From assembly GCA_040388625.1 (NCBI GenBank), contig JAZKBK010000003.1, positions 310,001-374,000 on the forward strand: 64,000 nucleotides of DNA. The letters run 5' to 3'. This DNA comes from Gemmatimonadota bacterium. GTDB lineage: Bacteria; Gemmatimonadota; Gemmatimonadetes; Gemmatimonadales; Gemmatimonadaceae. Under the pieces are notes generated by a model. The model saw nothing but the letters and a program-made list of their open reading frames with translations. It ran no database searches and was not told where the DNA came from. Shown in pieces: positions 8,863-17,251 of the stretch. Each line of letters starts with the position of its first letter. Within the stretch, counting starts at the first letter, position 1. The translations under genes were made by a program, and so were the position numbers.

Positions 8863-9900
8863 CTAATCGGCGGTGTTGTGGGGTTGTAGCAAGCCGAGGC
8901 CGACGTCGTGTTGCACCGCTGCGGTGCGCTGCCGCGAGAGCTGGACCTCGACGACCGCGTACGACCCCAATACCAGAACCGCGGCAATCGCCTGCGCGAC
9001 AAGCGTCTCGACCGTCGGGAAGATGGCGAACCACAGGCCCATCCACGGGCGAATGATTCCCTCGAGAGCTGGAATCGGAGTCGTTCCGATCCAGTGCGCC
9101 ATTTGCATCTCCTGCGCCTGCTCGCCAACCATGACGAGCAGCACGACTCCAAGCAGCGCGCCAGTGAGTACAAGCATGCGCTTGTACGGCAGCTTGCGAT
9201 GCGCGACGAACGTCAGCACCGCCACGATGCTGGCGAAGATGAGACCGACGATCACACCGTTCAGCACCGCGTGACCGCCCAGCTTGAGCCGGTAGTTCTG
9301 CAGGAAAAGAACCACCTCGAAGCCCTCGCGATACAGCGACGTGAATCCAAGCGCCGCAAGGCCCCACGCAACACGCGCGCGCGATTCGCCGCGATCGGCG
9401 CTCTTGAGCAACGCGCGCTTCTTCTTGGTATGCAGCGAGATCCAGCCGGACCAGTAGAACTTGTGAAAGAACCAGTTCATCACGATGAGAAGCACGATTA
9501 TCGCGATCAGTCCTGTCGCCGCCTGCAGGTCGAGCGCTGGCACGCTATCCTCGATGCTGTCGAGAATGCCGACGACGATTCGCCACGTCACCAACGTCGC
9601 GACGAACGCGACCGCGGCGCCGAGCGTTATGGGCCTTCGATACAACTTGCTGTCGCCCACCATGCTCGCAGTTATCGCGGACAGCACGAGAATGCATTCG
9701 AGACCCTCGCGGAAGACGAGCACCGCAATGTCGATCGACGCCGCGGTCGAGCTGTGGTCGAGCGCAGGGTTGGGATTCCCTCCCCGACTCACGCCCTGCC
9801 AGATCAGCAACGCAATGACGGCAAGAGCGCCGGCGATCCAGGCAATGCGGGGTCCGATGCGCCGTGCCGGAAGGGTGGATTCCTCTGAACGTTCAATCAT
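8863..9900 (-). CDS. FTR1 family high-affinity iron permease
   Basis: This 345-residue integral membrane protein has about seven to eight hydrophobic segments. It carries the two iron-binding motifs of the FTR1/EfeU family, REGLE at 64-68 and REGFE at 191-195, each inside a membrane helix. FTR1 proteins pass ferric iron after oxidation by a partner oxidase, or ferrous iron in EfeUOB. No EfeO, EfeB or multicopper oxidase is adjacent, so the partner is elsewhere or absent. The start ATG overlaps the end of the response-regulator gene by 8 bases. It is the third gene of a two-component/permease operon. Confidence 0.92.
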   Translation of the reverse strand: MIERSEESTLPARRIGPRIAWIAGALAVIALLIWQGVSRGGNPNPALDHSSTAASIDIAVLVFREGLECILVLSAITASMVGDSKLYRRPITLGAAVAFVATLVTWRIVVGILDSIEDSVPALDLQAATGLIAIIVLLIVMNWFFHKFYWSGWISLHTKKKRALLKSADRGESRARVAWGLAALGFTSLYREGFEVVLFLQNYRLKLGGHAVLNGVIVGLIFASIVAVLTFVAHRKLPYKRMLVLTGALLGVVLLVMVGEQAQEMQMAHWIGTTPIPALEGIIRPWMGLWFAIFPTVETLVAQAIAAVLVLGSYAVVEVQLSRQRTAAVQHDVGLGLLQPHNTAD

Positions 9901-10531
9901 CTGTAAGATGGTGCTCTATCACGTAACGTGTCTGGCCAGCGACCGACGAGATGCCCAGTTTGCGCGCGATGCTCTCACGGTGGGTCTCGACCGTTCGGTG
10001 ACTGATTCCGAGATCCGCCGCGATCTCCTTGTTGGTTCCGCCAGCGGCGACACGCACGAGCACCTGCCGCTCGCGCCTGGTAATTGGCGACTCGGTTTGT
10101 TTAATGGCTGTAACACGCGGCCGCGCCAGCTCGGGACTGAAGAACGTCTCACCAGCCATCACGGCGCGAACTGCAGCGCGCAGATCCGTCGCTGCGCTGT
10201 CCTTCAACAGGTAGCCGTGAGTACCGGCGCGCACGCTCTCCGCAATGTATTCCGCATCGTCGTGCATGCTCAACATCAGAATGCGCGTGTTCTCCAGATC
10301 ACGCCGTAGTTCGGCGAGCACGCCAAGCCCCGATCCACCGGGCATGGAAACGTCGAGTATTATCACATCCGGACGTTGCTCTCGTGCAAGCCGCAACGCG
10401 GACGGTCCATCAGTGGCCTCGGCGACCACCGCAACACCAGGCATCGATTCGAGAATGTGCCTGATCCCCGCCCGCACCACCGCGTGATCGTCGGCTACGA
10501 GAACCGTTATCTCCTGCGTCACTGCTGTCAC
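9893..10531 (-). CDS. NarL/FixJ-type response regulator
   Basis: The protein is 212 residues when started at the GTG that overlaps the kinase stop (GTGA); longer upstream reading frames are spurious. The receiver domain has the acidic pair in VADDH, the phospho-acceptor Asp near residue 59 in LDVSMPG, and the Thr/Ser and Lys of the active site (LSMHD, LLKDS). The C-terminal LuxR-type helix-turn-helix covers RRERQVLVRVAAGGTNKEIA and ISHRTVETHRESIARKLG. It is the cognate regulator of the kinase encoded immediately upstream, and probably binds DNA once phosphorylated. Its targets may include its own operon. Confidence 0.93.
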   Translation of the reverse strand: MTAVTQEITVLVADDHAVVRAGIRHILESMPGVAVVAEATDGPSALRLAREQRPDVIILDVSMPGGSGLGVLAELRRDLENTRILMLSMHDDAEYIAESVRAGTHGYLLKDSAATDLRAAVRAVMAGETFFSPELARPRVTAIKQTESPITRRERQVLVRVAAGGTNKEIAADLGISHRTVETHRESIARKLGISSVAGQTRYVIEHHLTDD

Positions 10532-12348
10532 GCGATGACACCCACGTCCAGCGGCAGACTCGCGGCGAGCCGAGCGCCTCCGCCTGGATTGTCGCAGAGC
10601 TCGACGGTGCCGCCCAGTGAGGCGAATCGCTCCCGCATTCCGATGAGTCCCATGCCGGAGTGTACCGCACCGCCGCGCTCGGATGGAAGTCCGCGTCCAT
10701 CGTCGATGACGGTCAAGCTGACGCTGCCGTCGTTGCAACGGAGCGCTATGTGGACGACCGATGCGCCGGCATGACGGCCGATGTTCGACAACGCCTCCTG
10801 AAGGGCGCGATAGAACGCGAGATCCGCACCGTCTTCGAGTGCAGGAAACTCCTGCGCTGGTGGAAGATCGAGACGCACTTCCGTGCCGGATCGTTGCGCG
10901 AATGCCGTCGCGACGGATCGCAGCGCGGGTACCAGTCCCAGATCGTCGAGCAGAGAGGGCCGCAGATCGTGAATCACTGCGCGGATACTGCGTATGCCGG
11001 CATCGGTCAGCGCGAGTGCTTCGTCCACGCGGCCTGCGTCGGACGCGGGAACGACGTCGCGGAGAATCGCGAGCTCCATCTTCACGGCGGACAGGAGCTG
11101 CGCAGTTTCATCGTGCAGCTCGCGCGACAGCCTGCGCCGTTCATCTTCCTGCTGCAACACCATGCGTGTCGAGAGGCGCTCGAGGTCGGCTGTGCGTTGC
11201 TGCAGCGCGCCGTACAGGCGCGAATTTTCGAGAGTGCCGCTCATCTGGCGGCCGAGCGCGGTGAGAAAATTCGCGTCGAGCGCTGCGAATGGAACGTGAT
11301 CTTCCGCGACAATCACGAGCGCGCTGCCACCGCCTTCCGAGCCGCGCTCCTCCACGGGCAGCACTGCTGCAAACGGAAAGGCGAGCCCGTCGCCGATTGC
11401 ATCCGCGACAGCGCTCCACTCCGGCGCGATGAACGCGCGTTGAGAACCAGCCGCGACACGCGACAGCAGCTCGGCCTGCGACCCCGTTGGCGTCGTTCCA
11501 CTCCAACCCTCGCACGCACCGACGCCGAGCTCGAAATACCCGGCACGTACCGGGTCGAGCCGGAATACCGCTGCACCGCTCACCGCCGGCACTGAAACGA
11601 TCCGCTGAAGAACCGTCGCGACAACGCGCTCACGCGATGACGATGCGGCCGACATCAGATCGGACGAGAGAGTGCCGAGCGTACCGACACCGCGACGCAG
11701 GTCGTCGGTGACGAGCAGAAGAATCCCCGCACCGACGGTGATCGTGAGGAGCACATCGACGTAGTATCCCCACGGTAGCCACGCGCCGTACGCGCGCAGC
11801 AAGGGATAGTCGAGATGATGTACGCCCCACACGAAGAACGCCGCGGCGAGTACAGTCGCGCCGGTCGAGCGGGTGCTGCGTGCGTAGCGATAGAACACGA
11901 CTCCGGTCCACAGTGTCGCGCACGACAGGAACAGCACCATCGGGACCGAAGCGAGTGTATACGCTCCGAGATGGTAGACTGCGAAGTAGGACCAGACTGG
12001 TGGGAACAGAACCGCGATTATGTGCCAGCGTCGTCGCCGGAATCTGCCCGAGAATACCAGCGCGGTCGCGAGCACGGCGAGCGCCGTCCACCCGGTGAAG
12101 ACCTGATGCCAGTAGAGCAGTACCGATTCGCGCGTGAAAATGAACGCGCCGATCGCCGCGAGTCGCACGACATACAGTCCCCACGCAAGGGACCACCACG
12201 CGAACACCGGCTTGCGGTACTCGCGGTACTGCCATGCGCAGACCACCATGAGCCCGAGTGTGACCGAAATCTGCAATAGCACGGCCGCCAGTTCGGCGCC
12301 TGCTGCGGCAAATGCTGGGCTGGACTCCGGCGACCAACTCTGGATCAT
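10528..12348 (-). CDS. Membrane sensor histidine kinase (HisKA_3 type)
   Basis: The 606-residue kinase has an N-terminal membrane domain (about residues 15-215, six or seven hydrophobic segments). A GAF-like sensor follows (about 225-370, containing GAAVFRLDP). The dimerisation/phospho-acceptor helix has QQEDERRRLSRELHDETAQL with the active His near 412. The HATPase_c domain has an N box (EALSNIGRHAG), a G1 box (DDGRGLP) and a G2 box (GMGLIGMRER). It phosphorylates the coupled NarL-type regulator. The stimulus is not evident. Linkage to FTR1 suggests iron, redox or envelope status, which is inference. A GAGG lies a few bases before the ATG. Confidence 0.93.
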   Translation of the reverse strand: MIQSWSPESSPAFAAAGAELAAVLLQISVTLGLMVVCAWQYREYRKPVFAWWSLAWGLYVVRLAAIGAFIFTRESVLLYWHQVFTGWTALAVLATALVFSGRFRRRRWHIIAVLFPPVWSYFAVYHLGAYTLASVPMVLFLSCATLWTGVVFYRYARSTRSTGATVLAAAFFVWGVHHLDYPLLRAYGAWLPWGYYVDVLLTITVGAGILLLVTDDLRRGVGTLGTLSSDLMSAASSSRERVVATVLQRIVSVPAVSGAAVFRLDPVRAGYFELGVGACEGWSGTTPTGSQAELLSRVAAGSQRAFIAPEWSAVADAIGDGLAFPFAAVLPVEERGSEGGGSALVIVAEDHVPFAALDANFLTALGRQMSGTLENSRLYGALQQRTADLERLSTRMVLQQEDERRRLSRELHDETAQLLSAVKMELAILRDVVPASDAGRVDEALALTDAGIRSIRAVIHDLRPSLLDDLGLVPALRSVATAFAQRSGTEVRLDLPPAQEFPALEDGADLAFYRALQEALSNIGRHAGASVVHIALRCNDGSVSLTVIDDGRGLPSERGGAVHSGMGLIGMRERFASLGGTVELCDNPGGGARLAASLPLDVGVIA

Positions 12349-12359
12349 CGACCTCGACT

Positions 12360-12388
12360 GAGAGAAAACTTACCCGAACAATTCTCTC
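12360..12388. promoter_or_regulatory. Inverted repeat between promoter and start of the kinase operon
   Basis: GAGAGAA and TTCTCTC arms are separated by 15 bases, just after the predicted -10 element and before the kinase ATG. It could be an operator for autoregulation or a leader hairpin. Assignment is tentative. Confidence 0.4.
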
Positions 12389-12391
12389 GGT

Positions 12392-12419
12392 ATTATAAAG
12401 CCGGTGATGTCTCCGGCAA
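12392..12419 (-). promoter_or_regulatory. Sigma-70-type promoter of the kinase/FTR1 operon
   Basis: On the minus strand TTGCCG (12414-12419) and TATAAT (12392-12397) are 16 bases apart. They lie about 45 bases upstream of the kinase start. This is the only convincing promoter for the five-gene operon that follows. Confidence 0.65.
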
Positions 12420-12488
12420 AGTCACAAATGTGGTTATGAGGCCAAGGTCATCGGCCCTGGATCCCCGGCTTCGGCGAGGATGACGGCC

Positions 12489-13016
12489 TTAGTTCCGTTC
12501 CGCCAGCATCTGCTCCCGGCGCCTTGCCGCGATGCCGTGCAGGTGATGATCGGTCTCGGTCTCCAGAATCAGCGGCGGAACCGGCGCCGGCTTGCCGTCA
12601 TCGCCCAGATGGACGAAGGTCAGCCAGCACTCGTTGGTGTGGCGGCGGCCGCCGGTTCTCAAATCCTCGGCGTACACATCTGCCACGACTGACATCGACG
12701 TTCGGCCGACGTGAGCGACGTGGGACCGGATCTCGACCAGCTCGCCGACCAGAATCGGCTCCTTGAACAGAATCCGCTCGACCGACAGCGTCGTCGCCTG
12801 GCCGCCGGAGTGTTTCATCGCCGACAGCGCAGCGCACTTGTCGACCATGCTCATCACCACTCCTCCAAAGATCGACGGCGTGCGCAGACCGTTCGCCTGG
12901 CTCGGCATCATCAGGTCCGCGATGATCGCTTCGGATTCGCGCGGGGTCTTCCCCTTCATCTGTCTTCCGTTTGTTGGTGGTGCGGCCTGGATCGCCACGC
13001 CCGAGCCATCAGACAT
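12489..13016 (-). CDS. Acyl-CoA thioesterase (hotdog fold, YciA/BACH-like)
   Basis: The 175-residue protein has the single hotdog-domain pattern of YciA-type acyl-CoA hydrolases. PSQANGLRTPSIFGGVVMSMVDKCAALSA provides the N/D active-site region, followed by KEPILVGELVEIRSHVAHVGRTSM. It hydrolyses acyl-CoA to free acid and CoA in the cytoplasm. AAGGA lies 9 bases before the chosen ATG. A later ATG (MKGKTPRES) at 12959 is possible, but has no better site. The start overlaps the upstream lipoprotein gene by 8 bases, so the two are probably co-transcribed. Confidence 0.88.
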   Translation of the reverse strand: MSDGSGVAIQAAPPTNGRQMKGKTPRESEAIIADLMMPSQANGLRTPSIFGGVVMSMVDKCAALSAMKHSGGQATTLSVERILFKEPILVGELVEIRSHVAHVGRTSMSVVADVYAEDLRTGGRRHTNECWLTFVHLGDDGKPAPVPPLILETETDHHLHGIAARRREQMLAERN

Positions 13017-13938
13017 GACGGGCAGTCCTTGCTCGCGACGCAGGACGCGCGGGGTGCACATACCGCACGTATTTCACTGTCTCGTCGTAAGCCGCCGCCG
13101 AGTTGAACGCGCGAACGAGAGCGCGACGGGTGGCGGAGTCGATCGGGGGATTGTCCAGCCAGTAGATGCGCGGATGCGCACTGACTGTAAATAGCGGCCA
13201 GGAGCGCTGTGACTTGTCGCGCAGGGAGATCGATACCGATCCATCGGCGACGCCACGAGCGTAAAGCGCGTAGTTCTTGCGAATCCAGCTGTGCGGCACC
13301 GAACGAACGACGTTGGAATCATCCGCCGCTGAATCGCGCTGCATGTCGCTGGGGGTTGCTGCGGCACCGGTCCGGAGATCGACTGCGGTATGTACGGTGT
13401 CATGCATATCACCTGCGGGCATCTCGTAGAACGTGCGGTGCTCCAGGAGCGCGTACGGGCCGCGCACTTCCAGCACGTCCGTCTCGCCTGAAGCGGAGAT
13501 GGAGGGGTCCTGCGGTGTCTCATCCTGAGGCCCGAGTGGAGTAGCATCGGGATATGCGCGAGCGTGATGGGCCGCCATCGTCACGATGGCCGTATCGTCG
13601 TACACCAGTGTCGAGTCGTTCGACTGGAGGTCGCGCACGTAGACGCGCTCACCGGTGAACACAGCGTCGTCGAACGATCGGTCGACATCGGTTATGAACA
13701 CCTCGTGGAAGCGCCCGCCGAAGTGCGCGAGGGTCATGGGCACGGCCTTGACATGGATTCCCGTCGCACCGCTGTGTACCCAGAAGGCCGAATCGGCTGT
13801 TGCAACCAGAAATTCGGCATCTGGCGGATCTGGCGCGTGCGCTTTGCAGCCCATGAATCCCGCGGCCAGCACCAGCGCGAGCATGGGAAACGGGGCCGAT
13901 CCGGGCCGGAGGAAGCGAATGCGTGCGTGCCGTAACAT
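13009..13938 (-). CDS. Predicted lipoprotein with LptC/YjbF-like context unknown
   Basis: The 309-residue product starts MLRHARIRFLRPGSAPFPML. It has a hydrophobic segment ending in AGFMGC, a plausible lipobox, so it should be exported and lipid-anchored. The mature part is a soluble beta-rich domain with many Asp/Thr residues and no enzyme motif I can name. It ends in a basic Arg-rich tail. A longer open frame to 14349 overlaps the divergent DUF4015 gene and is not used. It is followed, with 8 bases of overlap, by the thioesterase gene. Confidence 0.7.
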   Translation of the reverse strand: MLRHARIRFLRPGSAPFPMLALVLAAGFMGCKAHAPDPPDAEFLVATADSAFWVHSGATGIHVKAVPMTLAHFGGRFHEVFITDVDRSFDDAVFTGERVYVRDLQSNDSTLVYDDTAIVTMAAHHARAYPDATPLGPQDETPQDPSISASGETDVLEVRGPYALLEHRTFYEMPAGDMHDTVHTAVDLRTGAAATPSDMQRDSAADDSNVVRSVPHSWIRKNYALYARGVADGSVSISLRDKSQRSWPLFTVSAHPRIYWLDNPPIDSATRRALVRAFNSAAAYDETVKYVRYVHPARPASRARTARHV

Positions 13939-14019
13939 CGCGCTGAATATACTCTGAGCGCCGTCCACGCCGTAGATTTCCCGAGCCGATCCCCCCTGTC
14001 TCGCGCCACACTGTACCGC

Positions 14020-15246
14020 ATGCGCCTTCTCGCTCTTCTCCTTATTCCGACGCTTGCCTGCGAGCAGGCTGCATCGGGAACGCCGGCTCCTTCGCGTCAC
14101 GCCGCGACCACCGCGACGACGACTGCGACGGTCGCAAGGGTGGAGGCCGACACGGCGCCGCCCGCTCTCACGGGATACGCGGAAGCGATGTCGCTGCAAA
14201 AAGAACCGCGTCCGATTCGCGCGTTGTACATCAACCGGTTCGCGGCGCAGAGCAGTGCGAAGATGCGGCACCTGATCGCCATAGCGGATTCGACGGAGAT
14301 CAATGCATTCGTCATCGACATCAAGGACGAGTTCGGGCTCAACTGGCACTCATCCGACCCGTTGCTGCAACGCAATGAAGGGAGTATGAACAAGGTCGCG
14401 AATCTCCCGGCGCTGGTAGATACGCTCCGCGCGCACGGGATTCTTCCGATCGCGCGGATGGTGGTCTTCAAGGATTCGGTTGCTGCTCGCAACAATCCGG
14501 ACCATGTGATTCGGAAGGCCGACGGCACTCCATGGCGCGACAAGAAGGGAGTCACATGGGTGAATCCGTACTCGCGCGCGATATGGGATTACAATTTTCG
14601 CGTGGCCGATGAAGCCGTGAAGATGGGTTTCGGCGAGATACAGTTCGATTACGTACGCTTCCCGGAGCCGTACAAGTCGCTACCACCGCAGGTCTTTCCC
14701 GAGGCTGCGGGCCGCAGCAAGGCCGACGCGCTGAACGATCTTCTCAAGACCGCGCAAGCACGGTACAGGAAGATGGGCGTGCGTATGACGGCAGACATAT
14801 TCGGGCTCGTCACCACGGTGCAGGGTCCGCTCGAAGTGGGCCAGGACTGGGAGAAAATATCTCCTGTTGTGGACATCGTACTACCGATGGTGTATCCGTC
14901 ACTCTACCCGCGCGGGTCGTTCGGAATCCGCATCCCGAATGCCGAGCCGCACAGGACAATCTTCATAGCTATCACGAGTGCGCGAACGCGCGACGCCAAG
15001 CTCGGCATCACCACTCCGGAACATGTACGCCCGTGGCTACAGGCCTTCACGCTTGGTGCGCCACCTTACGGACCGGCGGAGCTCGAGGCGGAGAAGCAGG
15101 CTGTGTACGATGCGGGCTACGACGGATGGGTGCTGTGGAATCCGGGCTCCAAGTACGACGAATTCCTTCCCGCGCTCGCGAAGAAGTTCGAGTCCCGCAA
15201 AAAGTCGCCGCCGCTGCCACTCCCACCGAAGACGCCGCTTGACTAA
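14020..15246 (+). CDS. DUF4015 putative glycoside hydrolase (lipoprotein)
   Basis: The 408-residue protein starts MRLLALLLIPTLACEQAASG, with lipobox TLAC and Cys at 14. From about residue 70 it has the TIM-barrel pattern of the DUF4015 glycosyl-hydrolase-like family. Landmarks are ALYINRFAAQ, NAFVIDIKDEFG, PIARMVVFKD, GEIQFDYVRFP, ADIFGLVT, VLPMVYPSLYP and DGWVLWNPGSKY. FDYVRFP supplies the likely catalytic Asp region. It is probably active at the cell surface on an unknown polysaccharide. It is divergent from the lipoprotein gene 81 bases away and is followed 12 bases later by the HMA-like gene. Confidence 0.88.
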   Translation: MRLLALLLIPTLACEQAASGTPAPSRHAATTATTTATVARVEADTAPPALTGYAEAMSLQKEPRPIRALYINRFAAQSSAKMRHLIAIADSTEINAFVIDIKDEFGLNWHSSDPLLQRNEGSMNKVANLPALVDTLRAHGILPIARMVVFKDSVAARNNPDHVIRKADGTPWRDKKGVTWVNPYSRAIWDYNFRVADEAVKMGFGEIQFDYVRFPEPYKSLPPQVFPEAAGRSKADALNDLLKTAQARYRKMGVRMTADIFGLVTTVQGPLEVGQDWEKISPVVDIVLPMVYPSLYPRGSFGIRIPNAEPHRTIFIAITSARTRDAKLGITTPEHVRPWLQAFTLGAPPYGPAELEAEKQAVYDAGYDGWVLWNPGSKYDEFLPALAKKFESRKKSPPLPLPPKTPLD

Positions 15247-15258
15247 GTTGCGTTCAGC

Positions 15259-15516
15259 ATGAGAACGGTTGTAACCATCGCTGGGATGCGCGGAGATCAC
15301 TGCAAGCGCGCGCTCTTCACCGCACTGACACCGATCGCGGGAATTCGATCTGCCGACGTTGCGCTGGGCCGCATCACCGTCGAACATGACGGGACGGTGA
15401 CCGAGCAGGAATTGCGCGACGCCATCTCAGTCACCGGCTATGTCATCGCCGACGTTGTCGAAGAGCGTCGCGTGCTGCCGGTAATGGATCCGTCACTGGA
15501 AGCGCACGGAATCTAG
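15259..15516 (+). CDS. Heavy-metal-associated (HMA) fold protein lacking CxxC
   Basis: The 85-residue protein follows the HMA ferredoxin-like pattern. There is a beta strand and loop at GMRGDHCKRALFTALT, a GI.SADV strand, and an RITVEHDGTVTEQELRDAI segment ending in GY. The metal loop keeps only one Cys (residue 15) where copper chaperones have two (GMTCxxC), so classical Cu(I) binding is doubtful. It follows the DUF4015 gene by 12 bases and overlaps the end of the convergent SURF1 gene by 4 bases. Its role is unknown. Confidence 0.75.
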   Translation: MRTVVTIAGMRGDHCKRALFTALTPIAGIRSADVALGRITVEHDGTVTEQELRDAISVTGYVIADVVEERRVLPVMDPSLEAHGI

Positions 15517-16241
15517 CGTTCGTTCGGAAACCGCTGCGACGGCGGAACGCGCAGGAAGAAGTACATCCCCACCACCGCGATTATCGCGAACGAGAACCAC
15601 TGAATCGCGTAGCTCCTGTGCGGACCCTCATCCAGCGGTGGCGGCGGAACGCGCGGTGGTATGTTCCCGTTCGCAGCGGTGCTTCCCTCCAGCACGATAA
15701 CAAAGGGGTAAAGGGGATACGGCACACGCGACTTGAGCGCGCCCAGGTCCAGCCAGCGGAACGAATCGGGTCGTCCAGGCAAAACCGGAGATCCTGGAAG
15801 CGCCCTGAAGAGCGGACGCGCGTAGCCCGTGAAATTCACCGAATCGCCCTCCCGCCAGCGCGACAGATCTACAGTCAGACCGTCGGGCGCATAGACCCAA
15901 CCTCTGTTCACGAGTACAGCCGTGTCGGTTCCGGCAATGTGGAGCGGCGTGACGATGTTGATACCGGGAGAGCCGAGCCGCGTTCGATCCGCGATCTTGA
16001 TCTCGTGGGCGTAGTCGTACGCACCATGCAGTGTTACGCGACGGTAGTGCAGCGCTGCCGAATCATGCGTCAGCTGCCGAACGGGAATCGGCGGCTTGGC
16101 CAGGCGCGCAACTACCTCGGCGTTCTGGGCGCGCCGTTGCGCCAGTCGCCGAAGCTGCCAGAAGCCGAGCGATGTGGTGAGTATCACAAACGCGACGGCA
16201 AGCACTGACAGGACATAATCGCGAACTGGGCGATGCATCAT
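15513..16241 (-). CDS. SURF1 family cytochrome oxidase assembly protein
   Basis: The 242-residue protein has two membrane segments flanking a periplasmic domain, as in SURF1/Shy1. The N-terminal helix is followed by GFWQLRRLAQRRAQN, the middle contains the RVTLHGAYDY and VLVNRGWVY signatures, and the C-terminal helix follows SYAIQWFSFAI. SURF1 helps insert heme a into cytochrome c oxidase. No oxidase subunits are in the window, so this copy is separate from the complex it serves. An upstream GTG at 16265 would add eight residues; the ATG-ATG pair gives the more usual N-terminus. Confidence 0.92.
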   Translation of the reverse strand: MMHRPVRDYVLSVLAVAFVILTTSLGFWQLRRLAQRRAQNAEVVARLAKPPIPVRQLTHDSAALHYRRVTLHGAYDYAHEIKIADRTRLGSPGINIVTPLHIAGTDTAVLVNRGWVYAPDGLTVDLSRWREGDSVNFTGYARPLFRALPGSPVLPGRPDSFRWLDLGALKSRVPYPLYPFVIVLEGSTAANGNIPPRVPPPPLDEGPHRSYAIQWFSFAIIAVVGMYFFLRVPPSQRFPNER

Positions 16242-16308
16242 CTTTCGAAGGTAGTAGCGCGGCACGACGCCCGCACGGTGGGTTGAATCGGACCGGCGTG
16301 AACTACGT

Positions 16309-17118
16309 TCACAGGAGGCGCATCTGCTCGCCCAGCATGTCCGGGTCTATGGATTGCTGACCCAGCATCTCCTGAAGATCGCGCGCAGAGCGAGGGGCGT
16401 GACCGGCGAAATAATTGCTCATGTATCCGTAAATGTCGGTAACGCTGTCGGGAACGAATTCGATCGCGTCGACCCACTTTCGCAATTCGGGCGTGCGATC
16501 CACCTGAATGCGTGAGTGATCGACGAGAAATCTGTTGGGCCCCATCCATCTGATATAGTGGAACGCGGCCGTCGGCCGTGCCAGCAGCTCGATCATCCAG
16601 CGGCGTGGGATCCACGACCCATCCACGAGCGCGACCGCAATCCCGTAGTCGCGCAGAAATGCGAGCACGCCGGGCGTCATCCAGCCACGCGCGCGGAATT
16701 CGATCGCAACGCGAATGTCGCGCGGCACACGCGGAACGAAATCGACCAGCGCGGGAAGCTCTTCCGGTCCGAAGTCAGGGCCGAGCTGCACCAGTACAGG
16801 GCCGAGTTTCTCGCGCAATTCGCGCGCTCGATCGAAGAAGATGTCGATGGTACCATCGACGTCGCGCAGCCGCGCCTCATGCGTTACAGTTTGCGGGAAT
16901 TTGAGCGCGAAGATGAAATCCGCTGGCGTGCGGTCGTACCAGCCGCGCACTGTTGTCGACGGCGGTACTGCGTAGAATGTCGAATCGACTTCGACGGTCG
17001 CGAACGCACGAGCGTAGGTCGGAAGAAAATCCGCCGGCCGCGTTCCGTCCGGATAGAACACACCGGCCCACGCAGAGTAGTTCCATCCCTGTGTTCCGAT
17101 GTGGAGCGTTGTCGCCAT
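16309..17118 (-). CDS. DUF72 family protein
   Basis: The 269-residue protein shows the DUF72 TIM-barrel pattern. It begins LHIGTQGWNYSAWAGVFYP, followed by FATVEVDSTFYAVP, FALKFPQTVTHEARL, ELREKLGPVLVQLGP, VAIEFRARGW and the closing YGYMSNYFAGHAP. The biochemical activity of the family is not established; a nucleic acid or sugar role has been suggested. A longer open frame to 17481 runs through the divergent intergenic region and is ignored. Transcription is divergent from the glycine-zipper gene. Confidence 0.9.
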   Translation of the reverse strand: MATTLHIGTQGWNYSAWAGVFYPDGTRPADFLPTYARAFATVEVDSTFYAVPPSTTVRGWYDRTPADFIFALKFPQTVTHEARLRDVDGTIDIFFDRARELREKLGPVLVQLGPDFGPEELPALVDFVPRVPRDIRVAIEFRARGWMTPGVLAFLRDYGIAVALVDGSWIPRRWMIELLARPTAAFHYIRWMGPNRFLVDHSRIQVDRTPELRKWVDAIEFVPDSVTDIYGYMSNYFAGHAPRSARDLQEMLGQQSIDPDMLGEQMRLL

Positions 17119-17159
17119 ACATTGAATCGGTAGAGTAATCGAATCGCTGTCAAGATGAA

Positions 17160-17172
17160 CACACGTCGTGTG
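17160..17172. promoter_or_regulatory. Perfect short inverted repeat in divergent intergenic region
   Basis: CACACG-T-CGTGTG is a perfect 13-base inverted repeat midway between the DUF72 and glycine-zipper gene starts. A regulator-binding site is possible; chance cannot be excluded. Confidence 0.3.
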
Positions 17173-17251
17173 GCATCCACCTTGCCCCTCATGTCTGCAT
17201 ATCGGTGTCCCGCGTGGCAGACGATCGGACGCCATTCCCATTGGAGGCAGT

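Noticed and set aside
8908-9888. 326-codon plus-strand frame
   Set aside because: It is antisense to the FTR1 permease; the composition is charged with no domain.
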